The notes beneath the pieces are model-generated. The model worked only from the letters and a program-made list of their open reading frames with translations, did no database searches and was not told the DNA's origin. From the NCBI GenBank assembly GCA_011009095.1, contig VTPC01003414.1, positions 1 to 64,000 of the forward strand: a stretch of 64,000 nucleotides of DNA. The letters are read 5' to 3'. This DNA comes from Ignelater luminosus (lineage: Eukaryota > Arthropoda > Insecta > Coleoptera > Elateridae). Both the position numbers and the translations under genes were made by a program. Shown in pieces: positions 46,400 through 56,439 of the stretch (position 1 is the stretch's first letter; the number at the start of each line of letters is the position of its first letter).

Positions 46400-46751
46400 A
46401 AAATATACTATTTTTGTAAAAGAGAGGGGCACCTGAAAAAGGACTGTTATTTTCTTAAAAATAAAAAAAATTATAAAGGTAAATACAAAAACAATGTGCT
46501 ACAAGAAGAAAATGAAGAAGAAGATGAGACAAACAGCTGTTTTGAATTGGGGTTTGGGAGACGTAGTGATGGTTTATGTCAATTCTGGTGCGACCTGTCA
46601 CATGTCAAACAATCAAAAGTATTTCGTAAAGGTGGACTTTAACAATCAAAGTTATGTTTATTTGGTGAATGGAAAAATGCTGAAATCAAAAGAAATGGGA
46701 ATTGTTTGCTTGAACATCGATAATCTTAATGAAATAGTAAAATACAAATAA
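46400..46751 (+). pseudogene. Copia zinc knuckle and protease remnant
   Basis: The nucleic-acid binding knuckle reads YYFCKREGHLKKDCYF, where the first Cys of CCHC appears replaced by Tyr. The protease block reads VMVYVNSGATCHMSNNQKYF; the catalytic D of DSGAT is Asn here, which would abolish activity in an aspartic protease. The rest of the frame (YLVNGKMLKSKEMGIVCLNI) fits the stretch between protease and integrase. Confidence 0.6.
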
Positions 46752-46799
46752 ATGATGTTTTGTATATTCTAGAATTAGAAAGTAGTTTATTATCTGTCA

Positions 46800-47030
46800 G
46801 AAAAGCTACAGAAATTGGTCTGTGCGTTAATTTTAAAGGCAAAGGAGAGGGGAGAGGCAATTCGTACAGCAAATTATCTGCAAAATCGACTTCCTACAAG
46901 TGGAAAGAACAAAACTCCATATGAACTATGGTATGGTGTAAAACCAAACATAAGTCATTTAAAAACTTTTACTAGCACAGCTTATACTCTAATACCGCGT
47001 GAAAAAAACAAAAACGCCAGTTTTGTGTAA
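46800..47030 (+). pseudogene. Copia integrase, C-terminal remnant after deletion
   Basis: The sequence jumps from the pre-integrase stretch (RKATEIGLCVNFKG) to AIRTANYLQNRLPTSGKNKT and PYELWYGVKPNISHLKTF. The latter is the end of the Copia integrase core and its C-terminal motif. The zinc-binding HHCC and the DDE residues are missing, so several hundred base pairs have been lost near 46850. Confidence 0.65.
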
Positions 47031-47389
47031 AACTCTCATGAAGAAAAATGTATAGCAAAATTTAAAAATCAAGAAAATTTTGATGTCGGAATTTTAAATA
47101 AAGGTAATTTAAAGACAAAGAATGTTCTAGGCAAAGAAACGGATAAAACTGAAGAGAAATTACAAATGGATGTTTAAGAGAGAGCAATAGAAGTAGAACA
47201 GCCTTTAGAAAGAAGAATATCTAAAAGAACAAGAAAAAGTACACCTCCGATTCGCTTTGAAAATGTAAACTTTAACAGAAAAATAGAAGAAGTAGAACCA
47301 CAAACAGATAAAGATGGAGTGCAATGTCAAGAAAGTTATGGATAGATAAATGCGATGGGAGAAAAAATCGAATCTTTAAAGGAAAAGAA

Positions 47390-47946
47390 GACTTGGACAC
47401 TTACAAAACTACCAAGCAATAAGAACGTTGTTGGAAGTAAGTGGGTTTATAAAATTAAAACAGATTTTACAGGTAAACTCAAGACATACAAAGCACGATA
47501 GGTAGCAAAAGAATACTCGCAAAATTTTGGTGAGGATTTTAATGAAGTCTTTGCACCAATAGTAAAACCAGTTACATTTCGAACACTACTGCTGCCCAAA
47601 AGAATGGTTTAAAAATTTTTCATTACAATATTAAGTCAGCATTTTTAAATGGGGGCCTAGAAGAAGAGATTTATATGGTTCAACTTCAAGGTTTCGTAGA
47701 AGATGAGAAGGAAGATTGTGTTTGCAAGTTACAGAAAAGCATCTATGAGCTTAAACAGGCACCTCCAGCATGAAATGATAAAATAAATGAAAACTTAATT
47801 AGTCTTGGATGCAGAAGGGGTAAATCAGACTGTTGCCTCTATTCAATAAAAAAGGAAAATGAAGAGACATACCTGTTAATGTACGTAGATGATCTTTTAT
47901 CAACAAATCCAGATAAATCAATTATTGCTAAAGTGGCTGAACAAAT
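47390..47946 (+). pseudogene. Copia reverse transcriptase, N-terminal half
   Basis: KTWTLTKLPSNKNVVGSKWV, YKIKTD, KARXVAKEYSQNFGEDFNEV, FAPIVKPVTFRT, NIKSAFLNGGLEEEIYMVQL, VCKLQKSIYELKQAPPA and LLMYVDDLLSTNPD. The first catalytic Asp (usual DVKSAFLNG) is replaced by Asn, giving NIKSAFLNG; the YVDD box is intact at 47879-47893. Frameshifts occur, for example near 47590. The gap begins right after YVDDLL, so the RNase H part is unseen. Confidence 0.75.
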
Positions 47947-48356
47947 NNNNNNNNNNNNNNNNNNNNNNNNNNNNNNNNNNNNNNNNNNNNNNNNNNNNNN
48001 NNNNNNNNNNNNNNNNNNNNNNNNNNNNNNNNNNNNNNNNNNNNNNNNNNNNNNNNNNNNNNNNNNNNNNNNNNNNNNNNNNNNNNNNNNNNNNNNNNNN
48101 NNNNNNNNNNNNNNNNNNNNNNNNNNNNNNNNNNNNNNNNNNNNNNNNNNNNNNNNNNNNNNNNNNNNNNNNNNNNNNNNNNNNNNNNNNNNNNNNNNNN
48201 NNNNNNNNNNNNNNNNNNNNNNNNNNNNNNNNNNNNNNNNNNNNNNNNNNNNNNNNNNNNNNNNNNNNNNNNNNNNNNNNNNNNNNNNNNNNNNNNNNNN
48301 NNNNNNNNNNNNNNNNNNNNNNNNNNNNNNNNNNNNNNNNNNNNNNNNNNNNNNNN
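47947..48356. other. Assembly gap, 410 N
   Basis: Undetermined bases. The remainder of the Copia element (end of RT, RNase H, 3' LTR) would normally need more than 1 kb, so the true gap is probably longer than 410 bp, or the element is deleted here. Open frames reported across it are artefacts. Confidence 0.9.
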
Positions 48357-48615
48357 TAAAAACTGAACCTTTTGAGCTACTAATGAAGCAAAATGACTTT
48401 TCAGAACCATACCAAAAAATATGTATTAAAAAAAGTACTCGGGGTAGACCGTGCAATGGTGGTATTTTTGGCGAGTTGGTACTACAAATTTAAACGAAAT
48501 GAAGCATCTAATTCTCTCAAATGCATTACCATATTTACGAGAAATCCCTATCATCGAGGATGTCGATGGTTATTATGTTGATGATTTACATTTTAAAATT
48601 AGTAATGGGAAATAA
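48357..48615 (+). pseudogene. Probable C-terminus of the family-Y gene (right of Copia)
   Basis: Frames read TEPFELLMKQNDFSEPYQKI, IKKSTRGRP and, in another frame, LNEMKHLILSNALPYLREIP followed by YYVDDLHFKIS before a stop. The layout (a PF..L block, RGRP, then K..L...LPY+.+...Y..L near the C-terminus) fits the end of family-Y proteins, and the position to the right of the Copia insertion is where it should be. Similarity is modest, so this is tentative. Confidence 0.4.
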
Positions 48616-49700
48616 AAGTATTAAGTTAGATTTCGAATTGTGTTGTTTATTTTTCACTTGTTTGAAATATAAGTTTAAATTTAATAAATTAATGGCACTA
48701 TTCTATGAGTGTTTTAGTATATTTTTAAAATTTTTCTTCAACATCGATTTGAAAAAAGCAGAAACCTACCAACCAACAAAAATACCGTTTTTGTTCATAT
48801 TTTAAACCAGATGTATCAGCAGCAGGTAATTAATATTATTACATTAGTCTTAAGGTTAAACTGCAATGTTAAATTTCAGTTAATTCCTAAGATGGTTTTT
48901 ATGTTGTATGACAACTTTAGAAATGAATATCTCAGTTTATAGTCAATGTGGATTGATAGCTTTCTGCAGAACACCGTTCAATTTTGCTTTATACAACTCA
49001 GCCAACCCTTTTGTAAAAAAAGTGTAAACTCTTAATACAAATAAATTGAATAGAATTGAATTTAACTCAATATAATATCTCTATCTTATCTATTTCTTCC
49101 AGATCACAATATAATAACCTACCAAAGCTATTTCTTGAAGATATTGCTTATTGTTTGTTTTAGCAGTGATAAGTATTTAAAGGTTTGCAGTACAATTTTG
49201 ACAATGGATGAAGACTTGTACAAATACCTACTTGAAGTTTTGCAACAAATTTCTAATCAAACGCAAGCAAACTTTACTGTTTAAGAATTATGGTCAGCTT
49301 AGTTGAATTTCATACAGTTCTATTTAAGTTGGATTCCGCAACAAACTTCAACTGGTTTTATATTGAAATAAAAGCAACATCAAAGGCAGTAATCTTTTTC
49401 ATCGTTGATTCTAACATTTTTAAAGTGTTAAAATGTAGTAATTATCATCAGAATTTCGAGGACTGAATAGGCCAAATTTCTAAATTAAATATGTCAGGTT
49501 TTCCCAATGGCTATGGTTTCTTGAAACTGTTAAACTTCTTGAGTCGTTTAAGCTGCAAACCAACACAACTTTACGAATTGTGCCAATAAGACATTTTGGC
49601 TAACACAAATTTGAATTGTTTACCATAAATATTATACAATGTGTCCTTGAAATGATTATTATACGTATTAATTATATCTTATTTATTATTATTATTTTAT
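48615..49700. other. AT-rich stretch without recognised gene
   Basis: No recognised coding sequence or repeat. It ends in a TTATTATTATTT tract that leads into the candidate splice acceptor at 49711-49713. Confidence 0.45.
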
Positions 49701-49713
49701 TATTTTTTTTCAG

Positions 49714-49770
49714 CGTCAGCCCCGCGTGGTACGCAACTTGACAAAGACTGATTCAGAAAACAATGCATAA
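49714..49770 (+). other. Candidate terminal coding exon
   Basis: A long pyrimidine tract (TTATTTTTTTTCAG) is followed by a noticeably GC-richer segment reading RQPRVVRNLTKTDSENNA and a stop codon at 49768-49770. Composition drops back to AT-rich afterwards. The protein is not recognised and no partner exon is identified, so this could be chance. Confidence 0.25.
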
Positions 49771-51862
49771 AGTGTTAGGTATGGTGCACAAAATAAGAAA
49801 ATGGAAGCACAAATCGGGCATGTGATAATAAAACACCTTATTTGTATTACTAACTAAGCAGATCACCAATTGAAAATGATAGAACATTATACAAATAAGT
49901 TGGTTCAAAATGCAGAACAATTCGTGTATCGTAGTATAATAATGGAGGCGTCAAGGTATTTTCTGACTTTTAGAACTTTTCAATATCTTTGTATTTCCTT
50001 TTATTTTTTCATTTTTAAAGAGTTATTTATATCTTGGTAAAAAATATAACAATCATTCTTCTTCATAATTTGTAAAATATTTTGAGTACCCACTCAAAAT
50101 TCATAATGCCAGTCTGTTTCAGATGACTCTTATTACTTGTTACAATAATATTTTAACTTCAAGTACTTGTAATGTATCGTGTAACAAAGTATCCAATTAC
50201 TTAAAAATAAAAAAGTTATCAAAGAGAATAAGAACCTTTGAAATGGGTATTCTTTTCGTATCTGTATCTTGTTATTTTCAGAGTTAATTATGAAAATAAA
50301 CAGTGATTTGTGCTTGACCGGAGTGCAGCGAGCTATAATTAAATTCTCAGTGTTTTAATTAATAATTAAAAATTTAGGCGACTCGTGTTCCTTTTTCCTA
50401 CTCTATTCTCTTTACAAATATTGAGTTTGTGCAAAATTCCGAGAATTTGTCGAAAGAATGTTTGTTCACATTTTTCCAGACACTGTGAAAAAATACCCCT
50501 AGCCTATGTAAGGCAGAGGATAACAAAAACATTACTTCAAAGAAAGAAAATAGAAAGATATTTCATAATTTAAACACTACTTAACTTTTATTAATAAAGA
50601 AAAGAAGAAACAAAATCCTAGAGGAAAATTAAATTCAACACAAAGAAACCCCTTTTGGTAGTTAATAAAAATGTTCACGTTTCCCTTTGATTGGTTTAAA
50701 GCTCTTCTAACTAAAATTAAGAGCAAATCTATAGCATAAGAAAGGCTTTTGTACATTGAGCAGATCTAAACAAAAGCAAGTCGAACGTTCTGGTCAAGGC
50801 ACAATAGGTGAACAAGAGAAAAATTACGATGTACCAAGTCACGATGCAATTTATATTGGAAACACGCGCCTTTTAGCTTTTTTTTTAATCGATTCACATT
50901 AGAACCAATAATTTGTTTTTCCATTTAAGGTTATTCATATTAACTTCCGCGTCAAACCAATTCAATTAATTTTACCCTTACGAATAATGAAATGAAAGTC
51001 TGCCACTTATGTGCGGTCTCTGAACTTCCCTTTTAATTTATTAAAACAAAACCAAAAAAATATATCTCAAAAATTTTAAGCCCATTTCAAATACAGCTGT
51101 GTTCGTTTAATTATTAATTTTGTTGGTGTTATTGCTTTTATTTCTTTTTTTTTGGTTTTTAATTATTTAAGCCGTTGGCATGTCATAAACTTCTTTTTCT
51201 GTGGGTTGGTGTGTTTCTGAAAATGAAAAAACAAAGAAAGTTTTACGTAAGCTACATGTTGCTTTTTTTCGTATATCCGTAATATAAAATAATAGAAGTT
51301 TGCAAAACTAAAAACTTTTTACAAGGCACTTTATAGGAAAAGAAAAAAAAACATTTTCGCAAAATGACACCAAACCTGCATCGGATTAGGTCATGTTTCC
51401 TCCTAAAAAGTTTTACGAGATATAGAAATTTTATAACAGGGCACGTATTTTGCACACCCAACTTTTAATGTCATAAGAGAAATAATAATAAAAAGAGAAA
51501 CATGTTAACCACCTTATTTAAACATGTAACACTTTGTTTTTTTTTTTGTTAATTAAGCAAAAGCTAACCACATATATATGAAAGAAAAGAAATGTTTCTA
51601 AAAACTACAAATTTTGTTTAGCTGGTTTATCGATTTGTTAAAAAAGGTCTTTCAGTAATTAAAGTGAATTCTGCAGCTATTGAAACAACAACACGATGGC
51701 GATGGTTGGACAGAAATAAGACAATTTGTAAAATGAAAATACAAAAATTAGTAATTCAAGTAAAATTAAAATTACACCTAGGGTACTATAGCAGTATTTA
51801 AGTATTGAGAAAATGAATGTGATTCTAGTTGAGTTTTGAAAAAAAATACAAGAAGTGTTCTA
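49771..51862. other. AT-rich stretch without recognised gene
   Basis: If the exon at 49714-49770 is real, part of this is 3' untranslated sequence; AATAAA-type words are common but uninformative in such AT-rich DNA. Otherwise nothing supported. Confidence 0.45.
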
Positions 51863-51910
51863 TAGTCAGTCAAGTTAGACACAAAAACGGGCTCGACCTT
51901 GCAAAAGGTC

Positions 51911-52189
51911 ATGTAGTTTTATGTATCATTAGAACACCAAGTTTGCAGCTTTGAAAGACCTGTGCGAGCTACGCAATACTCAAAACAGAGAAATTTTTTA
52001 AATTTTTTCACTTTTGCTCAATATCTCCTCTAGTATGCGTCTGAGAAAAACCGTTATACCTTTCTTTTTTAAAGTAGAATAAAGTTACTAAACTTGGAGT
52101 CCTCGCCGAGCTTTGTAAGTTTAGTACTTTCCACGATACAGTTCTTCAAAACTTCAGCGTTTTTGCCAAAAAGTGAGAAATTTTCGTTT
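51911..52189 (+). repeat. Left-TIR tandem unit 1 (about 278 bp)
   Basis: Near-identical to 53487-53762, with about 20 differences by eye. Both run from TAGTTTTATGTRTC through TGCGAGCTACGCAATACTCA and GAGTCCTCGCCGAGCTTTGT to GAGAAATTTTCGTTTT. The unit also occurs once, inverted and diverged, at 56553-56803. Confidence 0.9.
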
Positions 52190-52191
52190 TA

Positions 52192-53484
52192 CGAGGGTGG
52201 GCTGAAAAGATTCCGACGTAACAAAGATACAAGACATTTTTTCTGAAAATTTTTTTTTATTTTTCAACATAGTCTCCTTGTAACTCTACACACTTCTCCC
52301 AGCGACGCTCCCATCTCTGTAACCCGTCCAAATAGTACTCGGCATTTTTCTCTGCAAAATAATTGTTCACGAAGGTGATTGCCTCTTCATTTGACGAAAA
52401 TCTTTGTCCTCCGAGCGCAATTTTTAGATGAGGGAACAAAAAGAAGTCGCTTGGGGCTAGATCTGGTGAGTAAGGCGGATGGTCAAGCAGTTCAAACCGT
52501 AATTCGTGGATTTTCGCCATGGCAACCGCTGAGGTGTGAGACGGTGCGTTGTCTTGGTGAAACAGGATTTTCTTTTTCTGCAAATGTGGCCGTTTTTTCG
52601 CAAGTTCTGCTTTCAGCTTGTCAAGTAATGATGCATAGTATGCTCCTGTAATGGTTTTTCCTTTTTGATGATAATCGATTAAAATAACTCCATGACTATC
52701 TAAAAAAACAGTCGCCATCACTTTCCCAGCCGAAAAAACAGTTTTTGCTTTTTTTGGAGCCGATTCCCCCTTTGCAGTCCACTGTTTGGACTGTATTTTT
52801 GTTTCGGGCGTATAATGATGTATCCAAGTTTCATCTACAGTAATTAATCGGCGCCAAAACTCGGATTTATTTCGCCTAAACTGCGCCAAAAGAGCGTTGG
52901 AAATATTCATTCGAACACGTTTTTGGTCTAACGTGAGCAACCGCGGCACCCAACGCGCGGACAGCTTTCTCATGCCTAAATGTTGATTTAATATGTGACA
53001 AACACGTTCTTTTGACATGTTCATAACCTCTGCTATCTCTCTAAATTTAATTCGGCGGTCGTCTAGCACCATTTGGTGAACTTTGGCGATGTTTTCGTCG
53101 GTAGTTGCAGTTTTTGGACGTCTCGAACGTTCATCGTCTCCCAAGCTCTTACGGCCACGTTTAAATTCAGCAGCCCAAAATTTCACTGCGGTAAATGATG
53201 GTGCAGAGTCCCCATACACAGAATCCAACTCATCTTTTATTTGCGAAGGCGTATTGCCTTTCAAAAACAAATATTTAATGACAGCCCGATACTCGATTTT
53301 GTCCATTTTCACAAAAAAACTCACATCAACTCACTCAAACGACTGTTACATAAAAACTGCGCGTCCAAAATGGCTGAAACTTTGGTGAGTAACTGTCAAC
53401 AGATGAACAACGAAATTCAGTAGCTTTTATTTACGAGTGCTGCCATCTTCACGTTGAGGTCGGAAACTTTTCAGACCACCCTCG
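52192..53484 (-). mobile_element. mariner element 2 (1,293 bp), apparently intact
   Basis: TIRs: CGAGGGTGGGCTGAAAAGAT at 52192 and, reverse-complemented from 53484, CGAGGGTGGTCTGAAAAGTT, both followed by TCCGAC. The left flank is TA (52190-52191); the right flank is CA, probably a mutated TA. It sits exactly at the boundary between two tandem units of the surrounding inverted repeat. It carries one uninterrupted transposase gene on the minus strand. Confidence 0.9.
52257..53324 (-). CDS. mariner transposase, full length (DD34D)
   Basis: 355 codons without interruption; the second Met (53306, MDKIEYRAVIKYLFLKG) is the usual mariner start, giving about 349 residues. The N-terminal paired-like helix-turn-helix region (residues 10-115) includes FWAAEFKRGRKSLGDDE and a RSRRPKTAT linker, where GRP is more common, then KERVCHILNQHLGMRKLS and RWVPRLLT. 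The catalytic domain carries Asp164 (TVDETWIHHYTPET), Asp258 (FHQDNAPSHTS) and Asp293 (YSPDLAPSDFFLF), spaced DD34D. The enzyme cuts and pastes the element at TA sites in the nucleus. The complete frame and both TIRs make this the best candidate for a still functional transposase in the window. It is a different mariner lineage from the 44.1-kb copy. Confidence 0.92.
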   Translation of the reverse strand: MSFFVKMDKIEYRAVIKYLFLKGNTPSQIKDELDSVYGDSAPSFTAVKFWAAEFKRGRKSLGDDERSRRPKTATTDENIAKVHQMVLDDRRIKFREIAEVMNMSKERVCHILNQHLGMRKLSARWVPRLLTLDQKRVRMNISNALLAQFRRNKSEFWRRLITVDETWIHHYTPETKIQSKQWTAKGESAPKKAKTVFSAGKVMATVFLDSHGVILIDYHQKGKTITGAYYASLLDKLKAELAKKRPHLQKKKILFHQDNAPSHTSAVAMAKIHELRFELLDHPPYSPDLAPSDFFLFPHLKIALGGQRFSSNEEAITFVNNYFAEKNAEYYLDGLQRWERRWEKCVELQGDYVEK

Positions 53485-53486
53485 CA

Positions 53487-53762
53487 GTTTTATGTGTCGT
53501 TACAACACCAAGTTTGCAGCTTTGAAAGACCTGTGCGAGCTACGCAATACTCAAAACAGAAATTTTCGAAATTTTTTCACTTTTGCTCAATATCTCCTAA
53601 AGTATGCGTCTGAGAAAAACCGTTATACCTTTCTTTTTTAAAGTAGAATAAAGTTGCTAAACTTGGAGTCCTCGCCGAGCTTTGTACGTCTAGTACTTTC
53701 TACGATACAGTTCTTCAAAAATTGGGCGTTTTTTTTCAAAAAAGTGAGAAATTTTCGTTTTA
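53487..53762 (+). repeat. Left-TIR tandem unit 2 (about 276 bp)
   Basis: Second copy of the unit at 51911-52189, right of the mariner. It continues inward (53763 to about 53870: TCATATATTTTGTCTAATAA, then GGCAGCCATAGTTAATAACT) into sequence that also has an inverted partner at 56440-56553. The inverted repeat is therefore longer than the tandem unit. Confidence 0.9.
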
Positions 53763-54019
53763 GTCATATATTTTGTCTAATAAAGGAAAAAATGCTCATC
53801 CAACGAAGGCAGCCATAGTTAATAACTTTGAAATTTATTTATTTAGGATGTAGATTCATAGCTTAAAATCAATATAGTGGTTTGTTAAATGAAGTACTTC
53901 CTTAAGGTGATTTGTAACTACATATACATATTTCTCTACGGGTTTCGTTGTATTGAAACAGCATCATCAGGAGAAAAATTGTTCAACTAAATATGTCAGT
54001 AATTTAATCAAGGTTACAT

Positions 54020-56160
54020 CGGTGCAATAATGGCAGGACGTGGTTTGAAGGAGGTACTTATGACTATTTATGCAGATCACAGTGTCGACAAGCTGCTCAT
54101 GCATACGAGCACACATTTTAACTAATCTTTTTTTGCCTGGCATTATTTTGAATGAGGTACACTTGACTAAGGAAGAAAGAACCGAAACTGAAAATATATT
54201 AAATGCTCTCATCATGTTTGCAACGGAGAATTAGACGTGCTAGATCTTAAGAGCCAAATTCAAAACTGTAATAGATAAACTGGAAGGTAATGGTCTCAGA
54301 TCAAAGCTGTGGGTTCAATATTTTAGCATGTCTACTATCAAAAATCTGTTCATCCAGGCAGAGCGGATGGGTGATTGGAAGCTTCACCTGGACACTGTCA
54401 ATAAAATACTACCATTTTTTCATTCAGCCGGTCACTACGCAAAAAGTGCACATCTATTCCTGCTAGATATGATGGCTCTAGAACAGCGAATGGATTCAAC
54501 TAAGTTTGACATGTTCACAAAAGGAGGCCGATTTGATAAGTTTTCGTCCGGGCTGTGGACAGATTTGACTATCAAGCAGAATGTGATGACAGATCAATGA
54601 AGAGCTCTGGCGAACATATGCGAGAAAGTGGAACGTTTCTGTGATATCTCCTGTCCTACTGCTGAACAATATGTTGATATGCCTTCTCGAATCAGTCGAG
54701 ATAGTGCTGATGTGGAAAAACTGAAAAACTGGTTTATTCTCCACCATCTATTTCCCATTACTAATAAATTGCTTTTTATCAGTAGTGGAATTGTAGAACA
54801 TCAAGACATAAATTGTCACATGGCCCAAAAACTGGGAACCGAAAGAGTGATGAAAATAATTGGTAACACATTTGGTAAAGTAACGTTCAAAAGTAAGGAC
54901 AAAGTAGCCACATTGACATCCATCAACTCCGTTAAAATGACAAACAACAGAGTAGTGCTTGATCCACTTACAATTTTCCAGAGGGTGTGCATAACAAAAA
55001 AAAATCGGACGAGAAATTAAAAACTCATTTTAAGTACCAATTAGTCCCATTCCTAATTTCTTTGTTTAATGAACAGCGGATGCGAAAGGGAACCAAGTCC
55101 AGTCTCTACTCTGCTATCACTATTCTCGCCAGTCACACGTCGATTGACATCAATACATATGTAGTTGTGGATGGTGGATACCTTTTACACAAGGTTGTTT
55201 GACACAGAAAATTGTTTCAAATTATGTCAGCTATGTTAAAAACCACTTTAGCAGCAATGTCTCTATTGTTTTCGACTGTTACCCTAAAGAGGCCGTCAAT
55301 AAAACACTAAAATAGCTGAACGACTGCGACGCTATGCTGCTAACTTCTACAGTGACATACTTATTGAGGAATTCATAATCATTCAACTATCTCAGGAGAA
55401 ACAACAAGAGGCACCTCATCACACTTCTTCAGAATGCATTCGAGTAGAGGGGCATAGAAGTGAAAGTAGCCGAAGAAGGCGCTGGTCGGGACATCATTGA
55501 CATGAATATTTTTTAACTGTGTGATCATAATAGGAGAAGATGTGGACCTCCTCGTCCTTTTCAATGGTATGAGCTGAGGCGCAACAAACGTCTACCTGCA
55601 GAAGAATAGCAGAGATAAAGCCAGCTGTTGTCATTATTTAAGCTCTGCTTACGCCCATTAGTCCGTTCAACACTCACCAGGAATAATGCTTTTTATACAT
55701 GCGTTCAGTAAGTTTTAGAACTGGCTGAAGTTTTCCTGCAGTCAAACTCGAGTCACAAAGCCATAACAAAAGCTTTGGAGAAGTGCTTCGTGGTTCTATT
55801 CAAGGGTGATTTTAAGAAAGATATCTCAAACAGCCTCCACTACCAGTTGTTCGTTGCATCTACAGCCGACACCAAGATTAATTTTGCTCCTTCGCCTCTC
55901 AATAGAAGATGCAGCAAATAGAACTTATCACCAAGTTTGAAAGTGGTTGGGGACTAACGAAAGTCCTACAGAATGGGGGTGGAAGCTCAATGATCAGGGT
56001 TTTATTCCCGGATCACGCTTCTAAGCTTCTACTACGCATCATTTCCTGTTGCAGCTGCCGCAAAGCTGGACTGAAATGCTTCGACCTTTGTTAATATTGT
56101 GATGGCAAACTATGGTAAAACGTGCCATTTTTCAACTTGAAGATTCGGACAACGAGGAAT
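54020..56160 (+). pseudogene. Broken XPG-nuclease-type transposon protein (Academ-like?)
   Basis: Frames in order: MAGRGLKEVLMTIYADHSVD (about 54030); FIQAERMGDWKLHLDTVNKI and LPFFHSAGHYAKSAH (54349-54460); FTKGGRF, LWTDLTIKQNVM (54513-54590); FGKVTFKSKDKVATLTSINS (about 54870); VVVDGGYLLHKVV (about 55158); VSIVFDCYPKEAVNK (about 55258); VIIIGEDVDLLVLFNG (about 55523); MLFIHAFSKF (about 55686); LLLRIISCCSCRKAGLKCFD (56020-56090). The VxDGG, VFDxY, GxDxDLLVL and IHA blocks are the acidic motifs of an XPG/FEN1-like nuclease, followed by a Cys-rich tail. At least ten stops or frameshifts. The 223-aa gene at 62765-63436 is a relative. Confidence 0.65.
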
Positions 56161-56439
56161 ACTACCCTATGCTTACCGAATAACTTGAGGAGCCTTTACC
56201 TGCTTAAGAGAAAGATTTCTCGAAGCCAGGGCCGTCAAAACAAATGAAATTATAATGAGATCCATATATTGGTTTTTTACATGTAAATATTCATTATCTA
56301 TTTTAGATCTTGTTTCTTTAATAAAAAATGAAATTACATTACTACGTGAACTCTTTTCAGTGATTTTTCCCAAAATCAATTTCTCCACGTTTTTGGTTAT
56401 ATGCCATTTTTGAGAGGACCACTGGCCATGTAGGTGCTC

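Larger units (their letters stand above)
45553..47946 (+). mobile_element. Copia (Ty1-like) LTR retrotransposon, decayed, running into a gap
   Basis: In order: LTR; gag (about 45830-46390); a zinc-knuckle remnant; a protease remnant; only the end of integrase; then the start of RT up to the gap. It lies inside the family-Y gene that resumes at 48357. Many stops and a large integrase deletion make it inactive. Confidence 0.75.

Noticed and set aside
47839..48493. Open frames of 156-205 codons spanning the second gap
   Set aside because: Artefacts of the 410 N; the left flank is Copia RT on the plus strand.
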